From Platerodrilus igneus (taxonomy: Eukaryota; Arthropoda; Insecta; Coleoptera; Lycidae): a stretch of DNA of 64,000 nt. The stretch covers positions 3,104,917 to 3,168,916 of the forward strand of contig JARFIW010001178.1 of the NCBI GenBank assembly GCA_036346225.1. The letters are read 5' to 3'. The notes under the pieces are model-generated. The model did not search any database, had not been told where the DNA came from, and saw only the letters and a program-made list of their open reading frames with translations. Positions 45,753-56,635 of the stretch are shown one piece after another. Position 1 is the stretch's first letter. Every line of letters starts with the position of its first letter. A program made the translations under genes and the position numbers.

Positions 45753-47490
45753 TGTAATGTCAGGGGGAGGTACAAGGCTTCTAAGGGTAGATTTGTGTTA
45801 AAAGGGGTGTATGCCAAATAAAATGATTCATATATCAGATCCAGTAATTCAAAAACTATATTTTGCCGTACTTTACATATGCTAAAGTATTTACCATGTT
45901 AGTTTGAAACGTATGTGCCAAAAGGTAAACTAAATGACTTGATGACGTTGATAAAATGCACAGTGCTCTAGGTTTTATACTAAGTTGCAATTTAATAAGC
46001 CATTGAAAGTACATTTGCCGTCTGAAAACCGGATGCGTCACGGATGTCTACTATCAACCAAGCATCCAGGTCTTGTGTGAATTATTTTGGCTGTTTATTT
46101 AAATAGAATCAACTTTGACGAATTTGTAAATTCAAAATTATAAGTTAATAGCAATATCAAATATAATTGGAGAATTGTGAAGTGTTTAGGACCAATGATA
46201 GAATTTAGGAATTGTATAAAGACAATAGTGAAGGTATTTGTGACACCAAAAAAAGGACAAATTGTTATTGGATATTTTTATGTATTTAAAATGTAATTAA
46301 GTAAGCTAGTTTTGTTGTGCTTATTGCCTAGGAGAGTAAACAAGATGATTCTTTTTCGATTAAATTTAGTATAAAGACGTGTTTTTGCAAACCTGCGTTA
46401 AAGTTGTTATATATTTTGAAAAAATAAATGTGTTTGAATTTAAATAGTCTGATTTATTAAAGTGGAGGTACAAGAAGCATCGGTGGTTAAATAAGCAACA
46501 GCGACGTTAAAAGAAGTGTAAAGATTGGTAATAGTGCGACGGGAAAAGCGACGAATATTTAATTGGATTTGGATAGAGGTTTAAAGGCAGAAGGACATAG
46601 AGTGGTTATACAAGCGACGGCAAAGCAACGAATATTAAAATAGATTTGGGATTGATTTGGATAGAGATTTGAAGGCAGTAGGACATTGAGTGGGACATCG
46701 AATTGATAGCAGGGCATTGAGTGATTTGGAACAGGACGGCGGTTAGATTTGGTTTGATTACGAAAAGGCGGACGGATTAATTGGAGCACGAAGAGGGAAA
46801 TTGGTAGAGCAGCAATTGCAGGGGAAGATTCAAGGAAGAAAAAGGAACACGGAAGGATTAGCGCAGGGGAAGTAATTACAACGGTTTGTCAAAATTCTAA
46901 AATTCGGGTTATTCATTTCAGATTTGGGGTCATCAAAATTGTACTAAGACACCTGGAGGCGATACGAAAGTTCAATAGTGATTGTGAGTCCATTCTTCTT
47001 AATCTTCTTTGGGTATTAAACCACTCATAGTTTTTAAAATTATCTTTATTAACGTTTCGATCCATAACCTAGGATCGTTTTCAAAATAATAAAAACTTCA
47101 AGTTTGACATTTATGACACAAATTGAAGGTGACTTTGATTTATTGATGTTTGAAATATTTGGTTTGAGTACACTAAGCAAAATTTTTAAAGTTTAAATGA
47201 ATAATTGCCTTCAATTTGTGTTACGGCCTGGGACCGACTTTTTTAGGTAGCCAATACGCTTAACGTGAAATCAGCTGATTAATTTTTATTGTAAAAATTC
47301 AATAACTTGGGAATTGGAAAACATTTTTTAACATGTTTCTATTTATACAATTTGGAGGATGGTTATTAAAGAAGTGTGCAATTGCATTATTAAAAGACTT
47401 AAGTAGTCGTTTTTTTTTTTTTTAAATATTTATTTTGAAGGGGAAATCATTATGATTTAGGCTACCTCTTTGGTAGATTTTAACATTGTT

Positions 47491-47692
47491 CTGAGGTAAC
47501 CTTATGGTGGGTTTACACTTGTCAGATACCAATGTTGTTCTATGAAGGTTGTATATGGATCTGAGGCGACCCTATGGCGGGTTTACACTTGTCAGATACC
47601 AATACTGTTTAACAGAGATTGTATATGGTTGTGAGGTAACCTTATTGCGGGTTTACACTTGTCAGATACCAATGCTGTTTTACAGGGGTTGT
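47491..47692 (+). repeat. ~79-bp tandem repeat, three units
   Basis: Three units each carrying GGGTTTACACTTGTCAGATAC followed by CAATNNTGTT, lying between the inverted arms of the fold-back unit. Confidence 0.8.
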
Positions 47693-47699
47693 TAATATG

Positions 47700-47864
47700 C
47701 TTCATCATCATCTTCATTGGATCTTCATCTCAAAACTGGTTGGACACGTACCTGCACTTATTTATATTCTGAGCTAGCTTTCCTTCTATTGTTTTCTAAT
47801 TTTATGTTTTATTTCACCGAGATTCAGTGAAGGGGGTTAAGCAACCTGTGGCTACCAAGATCCC
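47700..47864 (-). mobile_element. RTE-derived scrap within the fold-back unit
   Basis: Shares CAAAACTGGTTGGACACG and GGGGGTTAAGCAACCTGTGGC with 56640-57230, where the same sequences flank an RTE C-terminus; the coding part is deleted here. Confidence 0.5.
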
Positions 47865-48758
47865 CCAAATTGTATAAATAGAAACATGTTAAAAAATGTT
47901 TTCCAATTCCCAAGTTATTGAATTTTTACAATAAAAATTAATCAGCTGATTTCACGTTAAGCGTATTGGCTACCTAAAAAAGTCGGTCCCAGGCCGTAAC
48001 ACAAATTAAAGGCAATTATTCATTTAAACTTTAAAAATTTTGCTTAGTGTACTCAAACCAAATATTTCAAACATCAATAAATCAAAGTCACCTTCAATTT
48101 GTGTCATAAATGTCAAACTTGAAGTTTTTATTATTTTGAAAACGATCCTAGGTTATGGATCGAAACGTTAATAAAGATAATTTTAAAAACTATGAGTGGT
48201 TTAATACCCAAAGAAGATTAAGAAGAATACTAAACAAACCACAACAAACATACAGGGAGTATTTGTGAGTCCATGTAAAGACGCATACGGCGACTAAGAT
48301 CGTGAGCCAGCAGCATTTAAAAAGGGCATCAGCGAAGTATAATTCAGGTGAGTACCGTGCAATATCATAAAACGTCAAACAAAAAGTCAGAAATTGTGTA
48401 CATTAATTAATTTGGCACAAAGCTACGTTGATCAGTAAAATTTGGCATATACAGTAGTAAATTCATATAAAAGTAGTAAAACAAAAGAGTGTGCAGTTTG
48501 GTTGGGCAGTGCACATCTACTTACGACGGAACCCACGGTAAGTAGATGAACACCCTGAGATAAAGAGTTCATATAGTCGAGGCATAATAATTGTAAACAG
48601 TTTAAATAGATAACCAACCAAACGTTGCTAAAGCACATTATATAGAAGTCATTCATTGAATAATAAAAATAGGCGCGACGACAAAAGTAGGGTATAAATA
48701 ATTTATAATTTAAATAAATAATAAAAGTAAAAAGGGGGGGGGGTGAGCCAGTAGAAGG

Positions 48759-48782
48759 TGGCAAACCCAACGTGAGGCTCGA
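48759..48782 (+). promoter_or_regulatory. Primer-binding site, degenerate tRNA-Lys
   Basis: TGGCAAACCCAACGTGAGGC and the following TCGA resemble the tRNA-Lys primer site of family 1 with a few changes, 3-4 bases after the LTR end. Priming efficiency is uncertain. Confidence 0.6.
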
Positions 48783-48901
48783 AAAAAGGCTAGAAAAGAA
48801 CTAGAGTGAAAGCTAGAAGGATACGGGATCCCGAGATTAGGTGGGGCCCGTAGTTTTTTTTTAATTTTGCAGAAAAAGGAGTTCAAAACTAGGCAGCAGA
48901 G

Positions 48902-49804
48902 ATGACGGACGCGGACACGAAAAGGATTACGAGATCAGGACGAATATACGGAGTTGAAATGGAATTAGGGACACATGACAGGGAGCTAGACGCAGGGGGA
49001 GACATACAGGAGACGGACGTGAGGAAGACAGATCCAGAGGTGATAGGCATGGACACGGACCAGGCGACGGTACCGGAGGTTAAAGTAGCAGAAACAGTCA
49101 GTCACCAGGACGTAATGCGGTTCCTGATGAGTTTGCAAAACCAAATTGCCTAGTCACAGACGATTCTTAAGACATTACGTACGGAACAAAAAGAAGCACA
49201 CACGGAAATAATGAACCTAATTGACGAATGGGGGACAGATATTAAGACGACATGCACGGAACAAAAAACGGACGTAACAGACAAAACCGAAGAGTCGCGG
49301 ACAGATGTTAAGACACTACACACGGAACCAACAGACGAAATCGAAGAGTCGCGGACAGAGGACGAACGCAGGACTGAGCTACAAGACAACGTAGACCGCG
49401 TAGACGACGAGACTGAAAATACACGTATACAATTGCAGGGACAGACACAACGGTTGACACCAAAATTGGGCGAGGACGACATGGTATTACTACTCACAGG
49501 ACACGTGGTACAGAACTTCAAGACATTGCGGGAATTTTTAGGGGTGATGAGGAACTTTGATTTAGCAACAGCACTGGAGGCAAAAACGCGGACAAATTAT
49601 TGGGAGCAAAACCGGGGTTATAGAGAAGACAACCGACGACAGGCGTACCACGAACACCGACCTAATTACAGACAGGACAACTTCAACCACGGACATCGGA
49701 ATCATTGGGAACACGACGGAAACAGACGACCTTATTACAATAGGGAACACCGGGCGAATGAATACCATGGACAAAACATACCAGCACAGCAACAACGAGG
49801 GTGA
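48902..49804 (+). pseudogene. Family-2 gag-like ORF with one in-frame stop
   Basis: A single reading frame from ATG 48902 to 49804, interrupted only by TAG at 49151-49153. The N-terminal half is acidic with threonine/glutamate repeats and coiled-coil character; the C-terminal half is rich in R, N, H, Y and G like a nucleocapsid without cysteine knuckles. I see no capsid-type segment comparable to family 1, so it may be deleted. Either readthrough of the TAG or simple inactivation would explain the stop. Confidence 0.6.
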
Positions 49805-49987
49805 CGGCTGGACTACTGGAGGCGGAACGCACAATGGAAACAGCCGAACGGACAGGGACGTAAACGTCCAACACATGACGACAAGCGCGATGACACCGGA
49901 CCCAGATAGGATTGAGGTGGTGCAGATACACGAGGCTCCGTCGGGACCAAAAAAAACGCAAATTTTTGGACGACCGAATGCTTAGGG

Positions 49988-50842
49988 ATGAATATAGAGG
50001 TGTGTTATAGTAAAAGAGATTTATTGTTAAATAGTTATATCTTTAATAAAAAGAACTTGTTGTTTATTAATATTAGTTTAAGGGATTGTTTATATGTTGC
50101 TTTAGTTGATAGTGGTTCACAGTTGTCGCTGGTAGATGATAATGTGGTGATAAAACATGAAGAATTGTTAAAGGGACGAATAGGAACAATTGATGGGGTT
50201 AATTTATGGTCGGCGATGAACAAAAAGCTAACGACGATTTATAGGGTCATCCGTGTACCGATATATATAGGGAATAAAGAAGCAGGAGATGCAGAGTTTT
50301 TGATTACAAAGGGGTTGCAGCTAGATTTCATATTAGGAATGGATTTTATAGAGGATTTTGGATTGAATATAGATGGAAAGGATAGGTCGATTAGGATATT
50401 TGATAAAGATAAGTTATGGGTGGTGCCTACGGTTAGTTCGGAATATAGGAATGGAAATGATATAGATAGTTCAGGATTAGGAATGATTAAAGAGAATAAT
50501 TATAGACGGGTTGAAGTGAGATTATGTAATATGTTTGCGAGATTAATTAATGATGAACAGATAGGGAAAGTGAGTATTGAGATTAAGGCAAAGCTAGGGG
50601 AGTTATTTAATAAATATATAGGGTTGTTTAATGAAGAGCCAAGATATGCGAGGCGATATATGCATAAGTTGGAGGTCACGGAAGACAACGGGTTTAATAC
50701 AAAGGTGTATCCAATTCCGTTTGCAATTAGAAATAGGGTTAAAGCCGAGATAAACAAAATGTTAAAAGAAGGTATCATCGAACCAGCGAAAACACCATAT
50801 GTGAGCCCGGATAGCTCAGTCGAAGAGGGTTTAGTAGGATAG
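49988..50842 (+). CDS. Family-2 retropepsin with truncated RT start
   Basis: A 284-codon open frame. Residues ~40-50 give VALVDSGSQLSLV, the aspartyl-protease active site (DSG form), and FILGMDFIEDFGL lies ~75 residues later. From ~residue 225 it reads HKLEVTEDNGFNTKVYPIPF and INKMLKEGIIEPAKTPYVSP, the entry to a gypsy reverse transcriptase. It then ends abruptly within ten residues, so the polymerase is deleted. The intact frame suggests selection for, or recent origin of, the protease. Confidence 0.75.
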   Translation: MNIEVCYSKRDLLLNSYIFNKKNLLFINISLRDCLYVALVDSGSQLSLVDDNVVIKHEELLKGRIGTIDGVNLWSAMNKKLTTIYRVIRVPIYIGNKEAGDAEFLITKGLQLDFILGMDFIEDFGLNIDGKDRSIRIFDKDKLWVVPTVSSEYRNGNDIDSSGLGMIKENNYRRVEVRLCNMFARLINDEQIGKVSIEIKAKLGELFNKYIGLFNEEPRYARRYMHKLEVTEDNGFNTKVYPIPFAIRNRVKAEINKMLKEGIIEPAKTPYVSPDSSVEEGLVG

Positions 50843-51067
50843 TTTATTATGTAGTTCATGCGACGGAAAGTTTAGTTTTGTTTTTGTTTATAGTATAGGT
50901 TAGTATATAGCGTAGTTAGATAGACGTGAGAGAAAGGCGAATAGGGTTGACTAATTAATATGTAAAATGCGGGGGTGATTTTAAATAAAAATTAGAAATT
51001 TATGCACACCAAGAGAAGAGTAAAAACAGACGAAATTTCCAATTTCATTCAAAATCAGTGGGGCCAA

Positions 51068-52788
51068 TGTAATGTCAGGGGGAGGTACAAGGCTTCTAAG
51101 GGTAGATTTGTGTTAAAAGGGGTGTATGCCAAATAAAATGATTCATATATCAGATCCAGTAATTCAAAAACTATATTTTGCCGTACTTTACATATGCTAA
51201 AGTATTTACCATGTTAGTTTTAAACGTATGTGCCAAAAGGTAAACTAAATGACTTGATGACGTTGATAAAATGCACAGTGCTCAAGGTTTTATACTAAGT
51301 TGCAATTTAATAAGCCATTGAAAGTACATTTGCCGTCTGAAAACCGGATGCGTCTACGGATGTCTACTATCAACCAAACATCCAGGTCTTGTGTGAATTA
51401 TTTTGGCTGTTTATTTAAATAGAATCAACTTTTGGACGAATTTGTAAATTCAAAATTATAAGTTAATAGCAATATCAAATATAATTGGAGAATTGTGAAG
51501 TGTTTAGGACCAATGATAGAATTTAGGAATGTGTATAAAGACAATAGTGAAGGTATTTGTGACACCAAAAAAAGGACAAATTGTTATTGGATATTTTTAT
51601 GTATTTAAAATGTAATTAAGTAAGCTAGTTTTGTTGTGCTTATTGCCTAGGAGAGTAAACAAGATGATTCTTTTTCGATTAAATTTAGTATAAAGATGTG
51701 TTTTTGCAAACCTGCGTTAAAGTTGTTATATATTTTGAAAAAATAAATGTGTTTGAATTTAAATAGTCTGATTTATTAAAGTGGAGGTACAAGAAGCATC
51801 GGTGGTTAAATAAGCAACAGCGACGTTAAAAGAAGTGTAAAGATTGGTAATAGTGCGACGGGAAAAGCGACGAATATTTAATTGGATTTGGATAGAGGTT
51901 TAAAGGCAGAAGGACATAGAGTGGTCATACAAGCGACGGCAAAGCAACGAATATTAAAATAGATTTGGGATTGATTTGGATAGAGATTTGAAGGCAGTAG
52001 GACATTGAGTGGGACATCGAATTGATAGCAGGGCATTGAGTGATTTGGAACAGGACGGCGGTTAGATTTGGTTTGATTACGAAAAGGCGGACGGATTAAT
52101 TGGAGCACGAAGAGGGAAATTGGTAGAGCAGCAATTGCAGGGGGAAGATTCAAGGAAGAAAAAGGAACACGGAAGGATTAGCGCAGGGGAAGTAATTACA
52201 ACGGTTTGTCAAAATTCTAAAATTCGGGTTATTCATTTCAGATTTGGGGTCATCAAAATTGTACTAAGACACCTGGAGGCGATACGAAAGTTCAATAGTG
52301 ATTGTGAGTCCATGTAAAGACGCATACGGCGACTAAGATCGTGAGCCAGCAGCATTTAAAAAGGGCATCAGCGAAGTATAATTCAGGTGAGTACCGTGCA
52401 ATATCATAAAACGTCAAAAAAAAGTCAGAAATTGTGTACATTAATTAATTTGGCACAAAGCTACGTTGATCAGTAAAATTTGGCATATACAGTAGTAAAT
52501 TCATATAAAAGTAGTAAAACAAAAGAGTGTGCAGTTTGGTTGGGCAGTGCACATCTACTTACGACGGAACCCACGGTAAGTAGATGAACACCCTGAGATA
52601 AAGAGTTCATATAGTCGAGGCATAATAATTGTAAACAGTTTAAATAGATAACCAACCAAACGTTGCTAAAGCACATTATATAGAAGTCATTCATTGAATA
52701 ATAAAAATAGGCGCGACGACAAAAGTAGGGTATAAATAATTTATAATTTAAATAAATAATAAAAGTAAAAAGGGGGTGAGCCAGTAGA
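51068..52788 (+). repeat. Family-2 3' LTR
   Basis: 1721 bp from TGTAATGTC to GCCAGTAGA, about ten visible differences from the 5' LTR. It is preceded by GTGGGGCCAA as a weak polypurine tract and followed by ATATATAT. Confidence 0.88.
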
Positions 52789-52796
52789 ATATATAT

Positions 52797-54406
52797 TGCT
52801 ATGATATCGCTCTTATGATTAGGCGTTATTAATATGAATATGAAATTCCTATTAATACGACGATAAAGATTGTTTAACCCTTACTCTTTCTACTGTTTAA
52901 ATAAATTTAAATGAAGCACTCCAAAGATTACACAATATAATGATTGATAATAATATGTACAATTTTATATAAATTCAAAATTTAGCCCCTGAATAGAACA
53001 TTTACCAAATTTATGGTTTCCTGAAAGCCTGCAAAAATATCTTTTGAATTACTTTTAAATACCTTCGAACGTTCTAAGATGCTTTCCCTGTTTTCAAATT
53101 CTCAAATGACCTTTTTGTTGACTCTTACAGACACACAATATATAGCAAATATTAAAAAGGAAACAGTATTTAACTAATAAAATATTTAAGATCTCTAACC
53201 TGCATTTTTCGTTCCTTGTCACTGGAATTGCCTCAGAGTATCTGTGTTACGCATTCCTTGCTACACTCGTTCTACTTATTGCTTGTAGTTTCCCTCAGAT
53301 TCCATGAGTGTTCTTACTTTTGTTTAATTGGTCGTATTTTCAGACGTATTTTTTATATTTTCCTTTTAGAGGTAAGTTTAAAAATATATTAAGATATTTA
53401 ATTTAGATGGACAATATTGACTTCGATCAGTATCAAGGTATTAACTTAGATCTGTATGAAGATATTGATTTAGATTAGTATCAGGATACTGATTTAGAGC
53501 CCTGAATTGTAAAATATTAGAATAAATTTTATTTAATAGTTTAACTTACGTCTATGTGTAGATCGGCTATTATTCTTTGCACAAATTTGGCATTTTCAAA
53601 TTTTTAGTTATTCCAAATTATAAACTTTTCACTAATTAATACTGTCACGTAAATTCCTACTGCATACTGACGTGATTCGTGCCTTGTTATGGATGAACTA
53701 AATGTTTATTCATTCCCCATTGTGTTTATAAGCCCTCCTATCAATGCTTTAATTGGTGCGCATCGCGTGTTTATTGATAATCTCCGTTTATCTCTGTAGT
53801 ACCTTGGTAATTCTCAAATTCCCTGGTTTTAATTGTTGTTCGTACCATCCATCCCACACGTAGACATTCAATATATCATAGCATCTTAGAATTTCCAAAT
53901 ATTGCTTTTATTCTGTCACATATTTTATATTTGTCGTTTAAAAGTCTGGTGTTTTTTTGTTATTAAAATATGTTGGTTTTCTAAACAAATGTACTATTTC
54001 TAGTCACGTATTTAATGACGTATTAGAATGCATTTTCTTATACATGCATTGATGTTTTCTACGAAATTATTAAATATCCAGAATGCCAGTTTATCTATCT
54101 TTCTCGATAATGTATTTATATTGATGCAATTAGTTGAATTTAAAACCTTATCTTGCAACTTATTACATGACGTACACAATATTATTTTTGCTAAATGGTA
54201 TCGGATTATTGCAAAATGAGCTTCTTTCTTATGCATTAAATCAAATATACTATATATACAGTGTGCTCGCAATTGACTTTTTCTAAAATAGTCGATTTAC
54301 ACCTATAATAGATGTAATTATTTGGTTTTCTTAAAGTTAAAATTATGTATATCTATCCTACGACCCCTATGACTTAATCCACCCTTAAACTACCCTCTTA
54401 TCATAG

Positions 54407-54409
<3 letters not shown>
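52797..54409. other. Ars2 intron sequence without mobile element
   Basis: Only a short 24-base tandem repeat was found (listed separately). Confidence 0.5.
53419..53500 (+). repeat. 24-base tandem repeat, ~3.5 units
   Basis: Units of the form GATTTAGATCAGTATCAGG followed by ATATT drift between copies. In one frame they read D-L-D-x-Y-x-D-I repeats, but a stop interrupts the third unit. Confidence 0.65.

Positions 54410-54442
<33 letters not shown>
54410..54442. repeat. (AT)n array, left of solo LTR C
   Basis: Pure AT run touching the LTR end (TGCTGTGATA). Confidence 0.9.
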
Positions 54443-54444
<2 letters not shown>

Positions 54445-56584
54445 CTGTGATATACTCCTTTGAATGCGGGAACTGGGTCCTTTCAACAAAAAATTCTAGT
54501 CCCACCGATTGGCGTCATAAACTGCTGTGATCCTGGTTTCGCTTCAGCTGCTCACCTAATTTTATAAACCTCCTCATTCATAAAATTAAACAACACATTC
54601 CTACCACAAACATCAACGTTAACTCTATTTACATCAATATTCAGAATACATTAAATTTTCAAATTAAATTTCAGCATAAAATTCAGTTTTAAAAAGAATT
54701 TCAAGATTAATTTTATTATCACTTTAACGTGCATCCAGAATTAAAGTCCTTGTTGGATGCCTACTAATTAATATAACAATATAAGCAGACCGAGTCTGAG
54801 TATAAAGGAGCATCTACCACCCCTTTACGTTAATTAACCAGGTTCGTCTAATTGAGCTCAAAGACATACCCAAAGTTTCATCATAATTCAGAACATCAAT
54901 ACTAAATACCCCTTTCTACTTAAACAAGCAAATTTCATCTTAAAATTAAAATTTTATGGTTAGTACAATTTCACTAATGTCCATTTAAAGTAAATCAATT
55001 ATAAAGTTATTCAACACACACAAAAATGTCAAAGTTCAAACAAAATAGTATAATTTACCTGAAGGTTACTTGCACTCGTAGCTTCAATGTACATCGTCCC
55101 TTTTGTTAATCACACCATTCCAACTGGGTTATATTTACGGCTTCTGATTCTCAACGCTTTAAAAATTTTCTCCATCACCATTTATTTAAAGTTGTTTCAG
55201 GGCTTTTCCGGAACTAATCTGTGTGTATATCTGAACCTTGTTTTGTGGATCCAGACCCGTTTATGCACCATTTAAGTATTAATACCCCCGAAAAATAACA
55301 AAGAACTTTATACTTCTTTCACCAATATACGCCAAAACTGCCTACTTTTGTGTATATATTTGTCGTTGTAAATTTTGCTAATTGGTACAGTGATACTAAA
55401 TTTTATTACCTTGTATCTAAGTGCACTGAAGTACATTCATGTTAGCACGTAAATAACAAACTATTTTGAATCACTAAAATATACGAGCAAAATTTTAAAT
55501 TATTTTATCAAACTAAAATGCACTGTTTAACATCTTGAATCAAGTCGCGGATGTAAGAGCTTTTAACGCATCGAATAGTCAAAAGTCTAAGAGGCAGAGC
55601 TTGTTTATATTCACCTCGGTATATATAGCAAAAAGCCTGTCTGTCGGTCTGTTCCCCAAAACGGGTAATTCTAAAGAATTTCTCATGCCATTTTCCCAGT
55701 CCGTCGCTCGCGCGTCGGTTTTACGAATTTTTCACTCGCCCCATTTAAAACTCAGAAATTCACACGGCACGCAAAACATGTCCGAGAAAAACTAATTAAT
55801 TTTGTACAGAAATTGTTGTTTCTACCTCTGATATTTGCATCCTATTTTCAACCAATTGTGACCCTCGTGACGTTGCTTAAATCACGCCTTTTACTATATG
55901 TGTCTTTGCTTGACGCATTTTCTCTTTCCTTTTCTAACCTGTTCGCATTGGTGCAAATTGATATTCTTTATTATCGATTTTATTTTAGTCCATGTGGACT
56001 ATCTGGGTTTAATAACCCCGTATCGCACATTCTCGTGAATATTAAGCCCCGGTTTCTTCAAGATTCTTTGAAACCATTTGTTATCTACCCACTTTTCGCC
56101 GTACGTGATATTTAAACTACGCAGGTGTTCAAAATAATATTAATTCTCAGAGCTTTATTTTCTGGTATTATAATCTTGGATTTTCACACTTTTATGCTTA
56201 TTATTAATAATGGTTTAATTAACTCCAATTAAAATTGACTTCTATCCTTTCATTTTTAGCGAATACAAGTTAACTATTAATTATTATGTGTACACTTTGT
56301 TTTACTACCGGTTACTTAAAATAGGGTTAATTAATATAAATTTTGCACGTAATTTCCATTTGTTTAGGAATAATTACATTACCCGTAGAGCTTGTTAATA
56401 CTGTTTCTTTTGATATAAAGCGTCTTGTACATGATTTTAAATTTCTTATTTTTACTGAAACGACCGAATTTATTTATGCTTCATGGTTTTAATAAAGCGT
56501 ATTATTTAATAAAATTCCTTATACACGGTGATTAAAATTATTTGATGTGATTATTTAATTTTCTACCCTGGTCTAAATATGAGT

Positions 56585-56585
<1 letters not shown>
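54443..56585 (-). mobile_element. Solo LTR of family 1, copy C
   Basis: 2143 bp, the reverse complement of the LTRs of element B, from TACTCATATTTAG (56585) to CACAGCA (54443). The primer-site relic is at 54494-54517. The LTR-antisense open frame is intact for 100 codons (55813-56115, plus). AT arrays lie on both sides. It lies within the Ars2 intron, antisense to the gene. Confidence 0.88.

Positions 56586-56632
<47 letters not shown>
56586..56632. repeat. (AT)n array, right of solo LTR C
   Basis: ATAATAT followed by a pure AT run touching the LTR start. Confidence 0.9.
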
Positions 56633-56634
<2 letters not shown>

Positions 56635-56635
56635 T

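Larger units (their letters stand above)
46994..48262. mobile_element. Fold-back unit with 362-bp inverted repeats, Penelope-like
   Basis: A 1269-bp insertion flanked by TTGTGAGTCCAT (46982-46993 and 48263-48274). The uninterrupted target is visible in the 3' LTR at ~52300. The arms 46994-47355 and 47865-48226 are near-perfect inverted repeats. A 36-base non-repeated tail (48227-48262) lies at one end only. Each arm holds a motif with GATCC/GGATC stem followed by GAAAC (47051-47084 minus; 48136-48169 plus). Inverted pseudo-LTRs, a one-sided short tail, variable target duplication and hammerhead-like motifs together fit a Penelope-like element; no RT or GIY-YIG domain is present. Confidence 0.62.
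45753..48755 (+). repeat. Family-2 5' LTR, interrupted by a fold-back unit
   Basis: Begins TGTAATGTCAGGGGG. Removing 46994-48274 (the insertion plus one copy of its 12-base duplication) leaves ~1722 bp, the same length as the 3' LTR. It ends GAGCCAGTAGA, after which LTR and internal sequence part. The G run before the end is longer than in the 3' LTR. Confidence 0.88.
45753..52788 (+). mobile_element. Family-2 gypsy-type LTR element, gag-protease only
   Basis: The LTRs (45753-48755, interrupted; 51068-52788) are ~1.72 kb and ~99% identical, so this insertion is young. The internal 2.3 kb has a tRNA-Lys-like primer site, a Gag without a recognisable capsid core, a protease and the first ~40 codons of the RT region, then stops. 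No RT catalytic domain, RNase H or integrase. AT sequence lies at both outer edges (45743-45752 and 52789-52796) and at neither inner edge. It lies inside the Ars2 intron, same orientation as the gene. Confidence 0.87.

Noticed and set aside
46559..46789. Open frames antisense to family-2 LTRs (also 48432-48770, 51878-52153, 52470-52694)
   Set aside because: Present in both LTRs only because the LTRs are nearly identical; no codon-level evidence of selection.
47491..47692. Spaced repeats considered as a CRISPR-like array
   Set aside because: Units are whole tandem repeats in a eukaryotic mobile element, without unique spacers or cas genes.
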